A DNA stretch of 64,000 nt from Thermogemmatispora sp042408965. Lineage in GTDB: Bacteria > Chloroflexota > Ktedonobacteria > Ktedonobacterales > Ktedonobacteraceae. The stretch lies in contig JBHOQN010000089.1 in NCBI GenBank assembly GCA_042408965.1, forward strand, positions 72,019 through 136,018. Direction: 5' to 3'. Positions 31,513-40,173 of this stretch are shown here, piece after piece (position 1 is the stretch's first letter; every line of letters begins with the position of its first letter). The notes below the pieces were generated by a model. The model was given only the letters and a program-made list of their open reading frames with translations, made no database searches and was not told the origin of the DNA. Both the position numbers and the translations under genes were made by a program.

Positions 31513-32805
31513 TCAGACAAGCAAGGGGGTATCGCCTACCAGTTCCTCGCGGCTCAGGGGGCCAATGGCCGCCACCGTCAAGGGATTGAGGGGCGAGAAG
31601 GCCCGCAGTACGCGCATCACCTGCTCATAAGTCACGGCATCGATGGCCTCCTTCACCTCCTGCGGGGTGCGCAGTTTGCGCTCATACCACCAGGAGCGGG
31701 CGTTGGCACTCATGCGTGAGCCGGAGCCTTCGCTGCGTAGAATATGCTCGCTCTTCAGCTGCACCCTGGCGCGTTCCAGCTCGTCCTCCGTCAGTCCCTC
31801 GGCCTCCAGTTTGCGCAGCTCGTTGATAATCACTCCCAGGCATTCGCGTCCCTGCTCCGGTGTGGTACCAGCGTAGATGCGCAGCGCCCCGATCGCTTTA
31901 TTGCTGCTCAGGCCGGCGGAGACGCTGTAGACGAGGCCACGCTTCTCACGCACCTCAACGAAGAGGCGCGACGCCATATTGCCGCCGAAGGCCTCGCTGA
32001 TAATCTGGGCTGCATAGTAGTCGGGATGCGTATAATTCGGGAAGGGTACCATCAGCCCCAGGTGCTCCTGTTTCCCCTCCTGATGCTCCAGGACGACCGC
32101 ATTGGTCGGAGTGGGATGCTGCTCTGGCGACGGCTCTGCCGCCCCCTGCCAGTCTCCGAACAGCTGCTCCACGCGGGCAATCACGTGCTCCCAGTCGAAG
32201 TTACCCGCAATTGAGAGCAGCGTATTATTCGGGCGATAGCGCGCCGTCCAGAAAGCGAAGAGGTCCTGCCGCTGTAGCGCGCGCACGCTCTCGGCAGTGC
32301 CAAGTACCTGGCGCCCGAGGGCGCTGCCAGCGTAGAACTGCGCGCGGGCCAGATCGAAGATCCGGCTCATCGGCTCATCGTCGCGCCGGCGAATCTCCTG
32401 CAGCACGATGTTGCGCATCTGCTCCAGCTCGTCGCGGGGAAAGGTGGGTGTGAGCAGCACCTCACGGAAGAGATCGAGGGTGGCATCCAGCCTGGTGTTG
32501 ACAATCTGCGCCCAGACCTGCGTCGTCTCGAGGGTCGTGCTGGTTCCCTTGCGCGCTCCCAGGGACTCGAAGGCTTCGTTGAGGCTGCGCGCATCCCTCT
32601 GCTCTGTTCCCTGAAAGAGCATGTACTCAAAGAGATGGGCCAGGCCAGCCTGTTCCTCTGGCTCATGAATGACAGCCGCGTCGAGCTGAAAGCCGAAAGT
32701 GACCGAGCGCAGGCTGGGCATATATTGCCCGATGATCTCCAGGCCATTGGAGAGACGATGGTAGGAGAAGCCTGGCGGCAACGTAGCAGGCTGCTGATGT
32801 TCCAT
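31513..32805 (-). CDS. M16 (insulinase-like) peptidase homologue with altered zinc motif
   Basis: 430 residues, two M16-type halves (about 15-165 and 185-360). The inverted zinc motif HxxEH reads HLFEYMLFQGT (near 56-66): first His and Glu are kept, the second His is Tyr. The distal Glu region (VLQEIRRRDDEP) is present. The second half has the usual R-Y region (EVREKRGLVYSVSAG and SGSRMSANARSWWY). Pairs of M16 subunits often have one inactive partner, so this may be a non-catalytic or altered member; I see no second M16 gene beside it. No signal peptide. Upstream extended -10 (TGA-TATACT, 32861-32869). Confidence 0.88.
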   Translation of the reverse strand: MEHQQPATLPPGFSYHRLSNGLEIIGQYMPSLRSVTFGFQLDAAVIHEPEEQAGLAHLFEYMLFQGTEQRDARSLNEAFESLGARKGTSTTLETTQVWAQIVNTRLDATLDLFREVLLTPTFPRDELEQMRNIVLQEIRRRDDEPMSRIFDLARAQFYAGSALGRQVLGTAESVRALQRQDLFAFWTARYRPNNTLLSIAGNFDWEHVIARVEQLFGDWQGAAEPSPEQHPTPTNAVVLEHQEGKQEHLGLMVPFPNYTHPDYYAAQIISEAFGGNMASRLFVEVREKRGLVYSVSAGLSSNKAIGALRIYAGTTPEQGRECLGVIINELRKLEAEGLTEDELERARVQLKSEHILRSEGSGSRMSANARSWWYERKLRTPQEVKEAIDAVTYEQVMRVLRAFSPLNPLTVAAIGPLSREELVGDTPLLV

Positions 32806-32860
32806 ATATCGGTGACGTTCCTTTCCGAAGATAGAGGAGACGTGTGTCGTCGCTAAAGTC

Positions 32861-32869
32861 AGTATATCA
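32861..32869 (-). promoter_or_regulatory. Extended -10 promoter of the M16 gene
   Basis: Minus strand TGA-TATACT, hexamer 32861-32866. Confidence 0.5.
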
Positions 32870-32990
32870 CAACAGGAGGTGTCTCCTCAGGCCGGCGCTG
32901 CACCGCCGCTCCGGGCGGGCAGGGAGCACGACCGCGGGGAGCGCCAGGGCCTGCTCTATGCTGCAGGTCCCGCCATGAGGGGAGTGAAGC

Positions 32991-33533
32991 TCAGAGGGGC
33001 GGTGCATGAATTTCGGGCAGGGGGCGGGTCGTGCCTCTCTCATAGAGGACCAGCAGATACCAGCCCAGCGTCGCCAGCAGCGGCAGCGCATCGAGGGCGG
33101 TCACCGTCGGCTCGACGCTCATCAGCCCCGCCATTCCACGCTCGCCAGAGCAGATCACCTGCGAGAAGTGCAGCAGCGGTCGACCGGTCAATTCCTGCCA
33201 GCGCCACCCGGCCTGCGGTTGGTCTGCGTGGCTCCAGCGGAAGCGGGGACCATGCAGACCAATCAACATGCCATCTCTGTTCCAGAGATGTGGCTCGAAG
33301 ACCGCCAGCTCCTCATCGGCCCCGCAGCGGTGCACAAACACCTGGGGCTGCCAGACCCCTCGGCGTTGAAAAGAGAAGCATCCCTCGGCTGTCTCGGCCA
33401 GCGCCGCCGAGTCCGTGAGCCGCTCAAAGCTGACGAGCGCCAGTGTCTCTTCTCCGGCCTCCAGGCGATAGGTATGGAGGGTCCCCCTGCGCCAGTGCAA
33501 GGGGTGATCAGCAAGATCACGAATCGCGCGCAT
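32991..33533 (-). CDS. Conserved-looking protein of unknown function
   Basis: 180 residues from ATG 33533, which has an ideal AAAGGAG 8 nt upstream; the open frame to 33743 is promoter DNA. The sequence alternates short beta-like strands with many Trp, His and Arg (HPLHWRRGTLHTYRLEAGEE, FVHRCGADEELAVFEPHLW, GPRFRWSHADQPQAGWRWQE), then a hydrophobic stretch ALPLLATLGWYLLVLYERG near 150-168. It resembles phospholipid-scramblase/LURP-type beta barrels only vaguely. Function unknown. Divergent from the acyl-CoA dehydrogenase, 234 bp between starts. Confidence 0.65.
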   Translation of the reverse strand: MRAIRDLADHPLHWRRGTLHTYRLEAGEETLALVSFERLTDSAALAETAEGCFSFQRRGVWQPQVFVHRCGADEELAVFEPHLWNRDGMLIGLHGPRFRWSHADQPQAGWRWQELTGRPLLHFSQVICSGERGMAGLMSVEPTVTALDALPLLATLGWYLLVLYERGTTRPLPEIHAPPL

Positions 33534-33710
33534 AGGTTGTCTCCTTTCAAGAGGCAGGACGTTCCACTCTGCCCATTCAGGTAAGGCCCGGCCGTGGAAC
33601 CCTCCCTCACCCTCGTCCTCTGCCGTCCTCCTTTCTGACGTCCCTCCCTCCACGAGCACGCTGGTCGCAGCGCTGGATCGCCGCAGGTAACCGCTCTGTA
33701 ACACAAGACA

Positions 33711-33719
33711 TGGTATAAT
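33711..33719 (+). promoter_or_regulatory. Extended -10 promoter of the acyl-CoA dehydrogenase gene
   Basis: TGG-TATAAT, hexamer 33714-33719; no -35. Confidence 0.55.
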
Positions 33720-33767
33720 CTTGCCAGTGAAAGAGCGTTGCATTTGCCAGAAGACAAGGAGGCCAGC

Positions 33768-34940
33768 GTGGATTTCTCCCTGACCGAGGAACAGAAAATG
33801 ATCCAGCAGACCGTGCGCCAGTTTGTCGAGCGCGAGCTACTGCCACTGGAGCATGAGGTCCTGCGCAACGAAGGGCGCTATCCGACCGGCATCGAGCCGG
33901 GGCAATACCGGGCGCTGCAGCAGAAGGCGAAGGAGCTGGGTTTCTGGGGGATCAACACCCCGGAGGAATACGGTGGTGCAAACCTGGGAGCGGTGATGAC
34001 CGCGCTTGTCAGCATGGAGCTGGGACGCACCCTGGTACCCTTCACCTTTGGCGGGAGCGTCGACAATATCCTGCTGCACTACAGCAACGAGAAGCAGAAA
34101 CAGGAGTACGTCATCCCGGTCATCGAGGGGAAGCGCATCTCCTGCTTCGCCCTGACCGAACCAGGAGCCGGCTCGGACCCCTCGGCCATTCGCACGACGG
34201 CCGTTAAAGATGGCGACCACTGGGTGCTCAACGGCCAGAAGGTCTTCATCACCAACGGCAACGAGGCCGACTTCGCGATGGTCTTTGCGGTCACCGATCG
34301 TGAGAAACCGCCCCAGAACGGTGGTGTCACCTGTTTCCTCGTCGACCGCGCCATGGGCTGGACCTCGCGCCCGGTGCCCACGATGGGAGGCTGGTCGCCG
34401 GCCGAGCTCTTCTTCGACAACGTGCGCGTGCCGGAGGACCATGTGCTGGGCGAGGTTGGTCGGGGCTTCACGCTGGGAATGCAGTGGATCGGTCAGGGAC
34501 GCTGGCTGATCGCCTCGCGCGCGGTGGGCACGGCCGAGCGTCTGCTGCAGATGGCGGTCGACTACGCGCGGCAGCGGGTCACCTTTGGCAAGCCGATCGC
34601 CGATCGCCAGGCGATTCAGTGGATGCTGGCTGACTCGGCTGTGGAGATTCAGGCGACGAAGTGGCTGGCCCTGCACGCCGCCTGGAAGGCAGACCAGCAC
34701 CAGGACAACCGCTACGAGGCCAGTATCGCCAAGCTCTACGGCTCGAACATGGTCAACCGCGTCGTCGACCGCGTGATGCAGATTCACGGAGGCATGGGCT
34801 ACACGCGCGAGATGCCGATCGAGCGCTGGTATCGCGACGTCCGCGTAACACGCATCTACGAGGGCACGGACGAGATTCAGCACTACATCATTGCCCGGGC
34901 CCTGCTGCGGGGCTACGTGAAGATCGGCACCTGGGACTGA
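33768..34940 (+). CDS. Acyl-CoA dehydrogenase
   Basis: 390 residues from GTG 33768, with AAGGAGG 5 nt upstream; a TTG at 33738 is less likely. FAD flavoenzyme that puts a trans double bond into acyl-CoA and passes electrons to ETF. Family features: DFSLTEEQKMIQQTVRQF at the start, FALTEPGAGSDPSAIRTTA (flavin/substrate strand), KVFITNGNEADF, and near the end QIHGGMGYTREMPIERWYRD followed by RIYEGTDEIQHYIIAR. The EGTDEIQ motif contains the usual catalytic Glu position of medium/short-chain enzymes. Chain-length preference unknown. Probably serves acyl-CoA catabolism alongside the nearby hydratases. Confidence 0.94.
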   Translation: MDFSLTEEQKMIQQTVRQFVERELLPLEHEVLRNEGRYPTGIEPGQYRALQQKAKELGFWGINTPEEYGGANLGAVMTALVSMELGRTLVPFTFGGSVDNILLHYSNEKQKQEYVIPVIEGKRISCFALTEPGAGSDPSAIRTTAVKDGDHWVLNGQKVFITNGNEADFAMVFAVTDREKPPQNGGVTCFLVDRAMGWTSRPVPTMGGWSPAELFFDNVRVPEDHVLGEVGRGFTLGMQWIGQGRWLIASRAVGTAERLLQMAVDYARQRVTFGKPIADRQAIQWMLADSAVEIQATKWLALHAAWKADQHQDNRYEASIAKLYGSNMVNRVVDRVMQIHGGMGYTREMPIERWYRDVRVTRIYEGTDEIQHYIIARALLRGYVKIGTWD

Positions 34941-34966
34941 GAGAGCGCCGGCCCGCTTGCTCTCTC
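34939..34966. terminator. Hairpin between convergent genes
   Basis: Perfect 8-bp stem GAGAGAGC / GCTCTCTC (34939-34946, 34959-34966) beginning in the dehydrogenase stop codon, 12-nt loop; only TT follows. Confidence 0.5.
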
Positions 34967-35010
34967 TTGCCAGTCGGTCAATCGGTCAGTCAGGCCAGGC
35001 CGGGTTCTTT

Positions 35011-36258
35011 TCAGGGCTTGCGGGCCGAGATAATATATTCAACCAGCTCCTTCTTAGAGGAGCGCTTACGCAGCGGCCTGATCTCTATGGAGCGGAAGCC
35101 GCTTGCATCGAGTAGGGCGGCGAAAATCGCTTCAACAGGGACGACGACGTCGTAGAATTTTGTATTGCCTATGATATAGTGTATCTTTCCTGATCCAGCA
35201 AGGATCTTGAAGAGTTCCTGAAAGTGGAGATACATATCGTAAAAATATTTATGCAGGTATCTCGACAGAATCTCGCTTTTCTCGGCTATGCTGGTCAGGA
35301 TCGTGCGGAAGCCCTCAAAAGGAAGGTCCCGCGAAGACGGATGTTCCCAGCGGTTCAGATTGCTGGTAGCACATCCCCAGGTTCCCCCAATCGCCAGCCA
35401 GTCCAGTTCACCAGCCTGCCGTCCATCCTTGAGATAGCCAAGCCAGTACATATAGGGACGGAGCTCACGGATATAACTGACGCGATTGTGGTAGGGAGGC
35501 GAAGTAATCACAAGATCGTAGCTGTCCTGATCCAGAGAAGCACTTAAAGCACGAGCATCACAAAGTAGACACCGAGGAACTGTCTGAATGGGGGAGCGAG
35601 CCCCCACCGAGAGCGCGCGCACAGCCCCCTTCCAGCTCGTAAGAACCCTCTCATGAGGCGTCTCCTCAAAGAGCGAGTTCGCATAGTGAATCAGCGGCGC
35701 TGATCGGAAAGAGAGAGACTGATGACCGGGACCAGTATTAGATTGTTCAATGAGCGTGCGACAGAAGGCCAGACGCAGCAGATCAACCGATGCTCTGGGC
35801 AGTCGCGTAGAGCGCAGTTCAATCTCCTGGAAGAGAAACGCCAGAATCTCCAGACGTGGCTGATCCCACCATTTTTCAATCTGGTGCAGAGCCGGCCTCC
35901 AGGCCGAGCTGGTCTGACGTGGCAAGCTCAGCGTTGCACCAATGTCACTGGCACTCGCAGAGAAAAGCTCAACTTCCTCATGACTGAAAGGATAGCTCTT
36001 GGTCTGTGTTAACCAGAGAAGAAATGGATTGATATCAGTGGTATCGCAGGCGATGCCTTGTTCTGCACAGGCCAGAGCTGTCGTACCTGTCCCACAAAAT
36101 GGGTCAAGCACGCGAGACTTCTCTCCTTGCAGATCTGCCAGCAGCTCTTTGATCAGCGTCACCGAATGGGCTGGAGTCAACTTGAGCCAGCCATAGCGCG
36201 TTTCTGGCCGATTCCCCTCAAAACTGAAATGCCGATTGCGCCTCCAGATAAGAGCCAG
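35011..36258 (-). CDS. DNA methyltransferase (N6-adenine/N4-cytosine type)
   Basis: About 415 residues. AdoMet-binding motif I DPFCGTGTTA is near residue 55; the catalytic motif IV reads ITSPPYHNRVSYI near 265, a TSPPY form common in N4-cytosine enzymes. Motif I precedes motif IV (gamma-like order). Conserved text (RRNRHFSFEGN, RYGWLKLTPAHSV) continues in frame before the TTG at 36180 up to a stop at 36274-36276, yet that stretch holds no ATG, GTG or TTG. A perfect AAAGGAGG sits 8 nt before a CTG at 36258, so I place the start there with caution. Lies 43 bp behind an Mrr-type endonuclease gene, forming a likely restriction-modification pair. Confidence 0.82.
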   Translation of the reverse strand: MALIWRRNRHFSFEGNRPETRYGWLKLTPAHSVTLIKELLADLQGEKSRVLDPFCGTGTTALACAEQGIACDTTDINPFLLWLTQTKSYPFSHEEVELFSASASDIGATLSLPRQTSSAWRPALHQIEKWWDQPRLEILAFLFQEIELRSTRLPRASVDLLRLAFCRTLIEQSNTGPGHQSLSFRSAPLIHYANSLFEETPHERVLTSWKGAVRALSVGARSPIQTVPRCLLCDARALSASLDQDSYDLVITSPPYHNRVSYIRELRPYMYWLGYLKDGRQAGELDWLAIGGTWGCATSNLNRWEHPSSRDLPFEGFRTILTSIAEKSEILSRYLHKYFYDMYLHFQELFKILAGSGKIHYIIGNTKFYDVVVPVEAIFAALLDASGFRSIEIRPLRKRSSKKELVEYIISARKP

Positions 36259-36301
36259 TGCGCAGACCTCCTTTCATCAGGTTGGCCTCAGCGGACCAGA
36301 T

Positions 36302-37216
36302 CTAGTCCTCGAAGTAGTCCTGGTCGATTTTTTTGAGGACGTAGCGCGTCTCCTCAGTGACGCCGACGTCGTGATCGACCATGAGTCGCGCGAGCTGCAA
36401 ACCGTCAATCAGCACTATCGTCAGGTTATCAACACTCCGGGCATAACGTTGGGCATCCTCAGTAAACGTCCCGGTGGAGAGAAAGACACCCTTGCGCGCC
36501 TTGTGACCCATCAGTGCACCGGCGAAGGCCTGAACCTCAGGGCGCCCGACGCTACCCTGCCAGCGCTTCGCCTGAACATAGATCCTGTCAAGCCCCAGGC
36601 GATCCTCATTAATCACCCCATCGACCCCGCCATCTCGTGAGCGCCCCAGGGCCTGGCCAGCCTCCCTGCGCGAGCCGCCGTAGCCCATAGCCAGGAGGAG
36701 ATCAAGGACCAGCTGCTCGAAAAATTGTGGAGAGCACTGCTTCACACGTTCAAGAACCTCACGTACTATTTCTCCTTTGAGTGTTTGATACGCTGTCTCT
36801 AGCATCTCTTGAGGAGTCTGATTAACTTTATCAATGATTTCGTGCGATGCCATTCCCTGACCGTCATCTACCGTAGCACCATGATAGAAGTGCAAAAACT
36901 CTGGAAATTGCTTCAGATAGGTAATAGAGAGATTGTGTGGTTTCTTCTGAAGAACCTCCTGACCGCGCGCGGTGATACGAAAGCGCGCCCGGCCGGTGTT
37001 TTGCAACAGGCCAGCCTTTTGCAGGTAGGTACGCGCCCAGGAGAGACGATTCATCATCCTCGTACCACCGCTTGAGAGCAGTTCATTGCGCTCGACCTCA
37101 TTCAGGCCGAGGCGCTGGGCAACGGCCTCGGCCAACTCCCTGATTGTATGCTCCTGACCATCACCGGCCAGCTCCAGAAGTGGCAGGAAGAACTGCTGAA
37201 AGCCTGGAACAGCCAT
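36302..37216 (-). CDS. Mrr-type restriction endonuclease
   Basis: 304 residues. The N-terminal about 90 residues are an Mrr_N winged-helix (DGQEHTIRELAEAVAQRLGL, RMMNRLSWARTYLQKAGLL, RITARGQEVL). The C-terminal Mrr_cat domain has the PD-(D/E)xK core: FEQLVLDLLLAMGYGG, then GGVDGVINEDRLGL (acidic residue) and YVQAKRW (QxK), and GVFLSTGTFTEDA. Mrr enzymes cut methylated DNA or act in R-M systems. GAGGAG precedes the ATG by 7 nt. The next gene is a DNA methyltransferase, so a Type II-like or Mrr-linked defence pair is likely. Confidence 0.92.
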   Translation of the reverse strand: MAVPGFQQFFLPLLELAGDGQEHTIRELAEAVAQRLGLNEVERNELLSSGGTRMMNRLSWARTYLQKAGLLQNTGRARFRITARGQEVLQKKPHNLSITYLKQFPEFLHFYHGATVDDGQGMASHEIIDKVNQTPQEMLETAYQTLKGEIVREVLERVKQCSPQFFEQLVLDLLLAMGYGGSRREAGQALGRSRDGGVDGVINEDRLGLDRIYVQAKRWQGSVGRPEVQAFAGALMGHKARKGVFLSTGTFTEDAQRYARSVDNLTIVLIDGLQLARLMVDHDVGVTEETRYVLKKIDQDYFED

Positions 37217-37395
37217 AGCGACAACTCCTCTTCCCGACTCAAGAGTAATGAACAGGCGGAAAATAATGTCAATGCATCCGCCGCCAGCGGTGAGAGCAGA
37301 TACTGGCAGCCACCGATCCTCTCTGAGCGCGCGCCAGAGCGTTCCATCTCCAGAGAAGACGGCTTGTCTCAGTCAGGCAGCCATGCCAGCGTCGC

Positions 37396-38196
37396 TTATG
37401 ACGCCAGTTCCTGGGTCTCCTGCTGCAGCAGGTCGGCCAGGTCCTCATAGACGTGTTCTGGCTTGACCGGAGAGACCTTGACATCGGCGCGCGTATTGCG
37501 GCCGGAGAGGACCAGAATCGTATGCGTGCCCGCCGCCTGGCCGGCCAGGATATCCACATCCAGGCCATCGCCGATCATGACCGTCTCCTCCGGCGTGCTC
37601 CCCAGGCGCTGCATCGCCTCCTGCAGGAGCATCGGCTCGGGCTTGCCCACCACCTCCGGCGAGACGCCGCAGCCGGCCTCACTGGCCGCCGCCAGCGTTC
37701 CACAGCCCGGCAGGAAGCCGCCGCCGGCGATCGGCAGGAGGGGATCGCGATTAATGGTCACGAAGAGGGCCCCGGCCAGCACGATGCGCACGGCACAGGT
37801 GAGCTTGCTGTAGTCGAAGAAGCGATCGAGGCCCACCAGGACCGCATCGGCCTCCTCGGCATCCACATCGACCACCGTCAGCCCATACTCCTGGGCCAGC
37901 TCCACCAGCGGCTGCTCGCCAACAATGTAGATATGCCCGCCCGGCAGGCGGCGAGCAATATTCTGCATCGCCGCCTGGCCAGCGCTCATCAGGTGGTCGG
38001 GGGAAGCCGCGATGCCCAGGCGTTCCAGCTTGGCCAGGATCTGCGTCCCCGTGGCAAAGGAGTTATTGGTGAGAAACATGTAGCGCTTCTGGTTCTTCTC
38101 CAGCCAGGCCACAAACTCCCTGGCGCCGGGCAACAGCTCATTCCCCCGATACACCACCCCGTCCAGGTCGATGAGATAGGTCGTATATGGAAGCAT
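37396..38196 (-). CDS. HAD-IIA family hydrolase (NagD-like phosphatase)
   Basis: 266 residues from ATG 38196 (GAGGGTG upstream); in-frame start 38289 overlaps dnaA. HAD subfamily IIA phosphatases (NagD, p-nitrophenyl phosphatase, phosphoglycolate phosphatase) act on small phosphates. Motif I DLDGVVYRG with nucleophile Asp, motif II FLTNNS, Lys in VGKPEPMLLQEAM, motif IV MIGDGLDVDILAGQAAG, and a C2 cap region in the middle. Cytoplasmic. Third gene behind ridA and dnaA, all on the minus strand; its link to replication is probably just co-transcription. Confidence 0.92.
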   Translation of the reverse strand: MLPYTTYLIDLDGVVYRGNELLPGAREFVAWLEKNQKRYMFLTNNSFATGTQILAKLERLGIAASPDHLMSAGQAAMQNIARRLPGGHIYIVGEQPLVELAQEYGLTVVDVDAEEADAVLVGLDRFFDYSKLTCAVRIVLAGALFVTINRDPLLPIAGGGFLPGCGTLAAASEAGCGVSPEVVGKPEPMLLQEAMQRLGSTPEETVMIGDGLDVDILAGQAAGTHTILVLSGRNTRADVKVSPVKPEHVYEDLADLLQQETQELAS

Positions 38197-38230
38197 AACA
38201 CCCTCTTCATGCAGCAACAGACCAGGCCAT

Positions 38231-39778
38231 TTAGCGATGGAGCAACTGCTCACGAATGGCCACCACGTCCCGACGCAGGCCGGGATCAAGATTCATGGCG
38301 CGATCGATCTTCTCGCAGGCGTGCAGCACCGTGCTATGGTCACGGCCACCGAAGAGCTGGCCGATCTCCAGCAGGGAGGCCTGCGTCTCCTGGCGAATCA
38401 GATACATCGCGATCTGACGCGGAATGACGATGTGCTTATCGCGCTGCTTGCCACAGATCGCCTCCAGCGGAATGTGAAAATACTCGGCCACCGTCTGGGC
38501 GATCTGTCTGCTGCTCAGATGTGACTCGCGGTTATCGTTGCCCAGCGAGGACATGGCGGCACGCGCCACATCGAGCGTCAGCTCCGTGCGATGTAGCTGC
38601 TGATAGGCCATCAAGCGGTTCAGGCAACCCTCCAGCTCGCGGATGTTCGTCTGCACACGGCTGGCGATATAGGCAATAATCTCGTCGGGAATGGGATAAT
38701 GCAGCAGATCGGCCTTCACGCGCAGAATGGCCATGCGCGTCTCCAGATCGGGGGGCTGAATATCGGCGATCAGCCCCCACTCGAAGCGCGAGCGCAGGCG
38801 CTCCTCCAGGCTGACGATCGCCTTGGGGGGGCGATCGCTACAGATCACGATCTGCTTGCTCATCTCATACAGACTGTTAAAGGTATGAAAAAACTCCTCC
38901 TCGGTGGACTCCTTACCGGCGATGAACTGAATATCATCAACCAGCAGGATATCGACCGAGCGATACTTGGCGCGGAACTCCTCGGTGGTGCGATAGCGAA
39001 TCGCATTGACGATCTCATTAGTGAACTGCTCGGACGAGACGTAGAGCACCGCCAGGCCGGTCTGAACGCCCTGGTGGCCGATGGCATGCAGCAGATGTGT
39101 TTTGCCGAGGCCCACTCCGCCATAGAGGAAGAGGGGATTGTAGGATTCGCCGGGCGCCTCGGCGACGGCCAGCGAGGCTGCATGCGCCAGCCGGTTGCTG
39201 TTGCCGACAATAAAGGCGTCGAAGGTGTAGCGCGGATTGAGGCGGTTTGGCATCAGTACAGCCGAGGGCTGCCCCTGTTCCCACTCGCCATCGGGATGCT
39301 CGTTGCGTTCCCTGCTCGCCGTCTCATCCTCGTAGCGTCGCTGCGGGCGTGTCGGCGGCTTCCCCGGAATATCGTAATCGTAGTAGGGGGCATACTCACT
39401 GCTTTGCCTGTTCGCAACCGTGTGCGTATCCTCCATTGCCGTCATCTCCTCGTCAGTAAAAGCCTCCTGGGGGCCCTGATCCGCCACCACCTTGAGCACA
39501 ACCGGCTGACCTGTGACGTCGACGAGCGCCTCCTCGATCTGCCGCTGCCAGTGCTGCTGGAGTCGCTCGCGCGCCAGCCTGGTAGGGACGCGCAGCAAGA
39601 AGCAGAGCGCAGGCTCGTCCAGGGAAGAAGGATCGGCCTCAATATCGTCGGCTGCCGCGGTCGAGGCGGGCGTGAGACGGGCGGCGCGGAGCCAGGTGCG
39701 GGTAACGCCATCCAGAGGATGCTGCTCCAGGCGTTCAAGCACGTACTGCCAGAGAACGGCTGCGTTCACGCGGCTCAC
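38231..39778 (-). CDS. dnaA: Chromosomal replication initiator protein DnaA
   Basis: 515 residues. Domain I (about 5-95) begins AAVLWQYVLERLEQHPLDG; domain II (95-165) is a variable acidic linker. AAA+ domain III starts LNPRYTFDAFIVGNSNRLAH; Walker A GGVGLGKTHLLHAIG, Walker B DILLVDDIQFIAGK, sensor region SDRPPKAI and LRSRFEWGL. Domain IV has the DnaA-box helix-turn-helix RQIAMYLIRQETQASLLEIGQLFGGRDHSTVLHA. It binds origin DnaA boxes and opens DNA. Here it is overlapped by ridA (ATGA at 39775-39778) with no dnaN, rpmH or DnaA-box cluster nearby, so this may be an extra dnaA copy or one moved away from the origin. Confidence 0.97.
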   Translation of the reverse strand: MSRVNAAVLWQYVLERLEQHPLDGVTRTWLRAARLTPASTAAADDIEADPSSLDEPALCFLLRVPTRLARERLQQHWQRQIEEALVDVTGQPVVLKVVADQGPQEAFTDEEMTAMEDTHTVANRQSSEYAPYYDYDIPGKPPTRPQRRYEDETASRERNEHPDGEWEQGQPSAVLMPNRLNPRYTFDAFIVGNSNRLAHAASLAVAEAPGESYNPLFLYGGVGLGKTHLLHAIGHQGVQTGLAVLYVSSEQFTNEIVNAIRYRTTEEFRAKYRSVDILLVDDIQFIAGKESTEEEFFHTFNSLYEMSKQIVICSDRPPKAIVSLEERLRSRFEWGLIADIQPPDLETRMAILRVKADLLHYPIPDEIIAYIASRVQTNIRELEGCLNRLMAYQQLHRTELTLDVARAAMSSLGNDNRESHLSSRQIAQTVAEYFHIPLEAICGKQRDKHIVIPRQIAMYLIRQETQASLLEIGQLFGGRDHSTVLHACEKIDRAMNLDPGLRRDVVAIREQLLHR

Positions 39779-40173
39779 TCCCCAGCCTGATCCTCAACGA
39801 GCGCGACGCATTCGATCTCAACCAGCGCCTTGCGCGGAAGCTCCGCCACCGCCACGGATGAACGAGCGGGTGCGGGGTCCTGAAAATAGGTCGCGTAGAC
39901 GGCGTTCATGGCCTGAAAATCGCTCATGTGCACGAGAAAGACGGTCGTCTTGACAACGTGGGCAAGCGAGCTGCCAGCCGCCTGGAGCACAGCCTGCAGG
40001 TTCTGCAGCGCTCGATGGGTCTGGGCAGCGACATCCTCTCCGATCAGCTCGCCGCTGGCAGGGTCCAGGGCGATCTGGCCGGATGCATAGATAAAGCGAC
40101 CACTGCGAATGGCCTGACTGTAGGGACCGATGGCAGCAGGAGCGCTGGCTGTCGTGATCTTTGTACGTTCCAT
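39775..40173 (-). CDS. RidA family (YjgF) enamine/imine deaminase
   Basis: 132 residues, typical RidA length. Hydrolyses reactive enamine/imine intermediates from PLP enzymes to ketoacids and ammonia. GPYSQAIRSGRFIYASGQI near 17-35, VVKTTVFL near 71-78, and ARSSVAVAELPRKALVEIECVA near 102-123 with the substrate-carboxylate Arg. Cytoplasmic trimer in the family. First gene of the ridA-dnaA-HAD set; AT-rich DNA (TATATATAAA on the minus strand) sits about 60 nt upstream. Confidence 0.93.
   Translation of the reverse strand: MERTKITTASAPAAIGPYSQAIRSGRFIYASGQIALDPASGELIGEDVAAQTHRALQNLQAVLQAAGSSLAHVVKTTVFLVHMSDFQAMNAVYATYFQDPAPARSSVAVAELPRKALVEIECVALVEDQAGE

Noticed and set aside
33837..34883. 348-codon minus-strand open frame
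   Set aside because: Antisense to the acyl-CoA dehydrogenase; composition typical of a shadow frame.
37248..37300. TTGACA (minus, 37267-37272) as promoter for the Mrr gene
   Set aside because: The -35 is perfect but no acceptable -10 lies 16-18 bp downstream.
38699..39790. 363-codon plus-strand open frame
   Set aside because: Antisense to dnaA.
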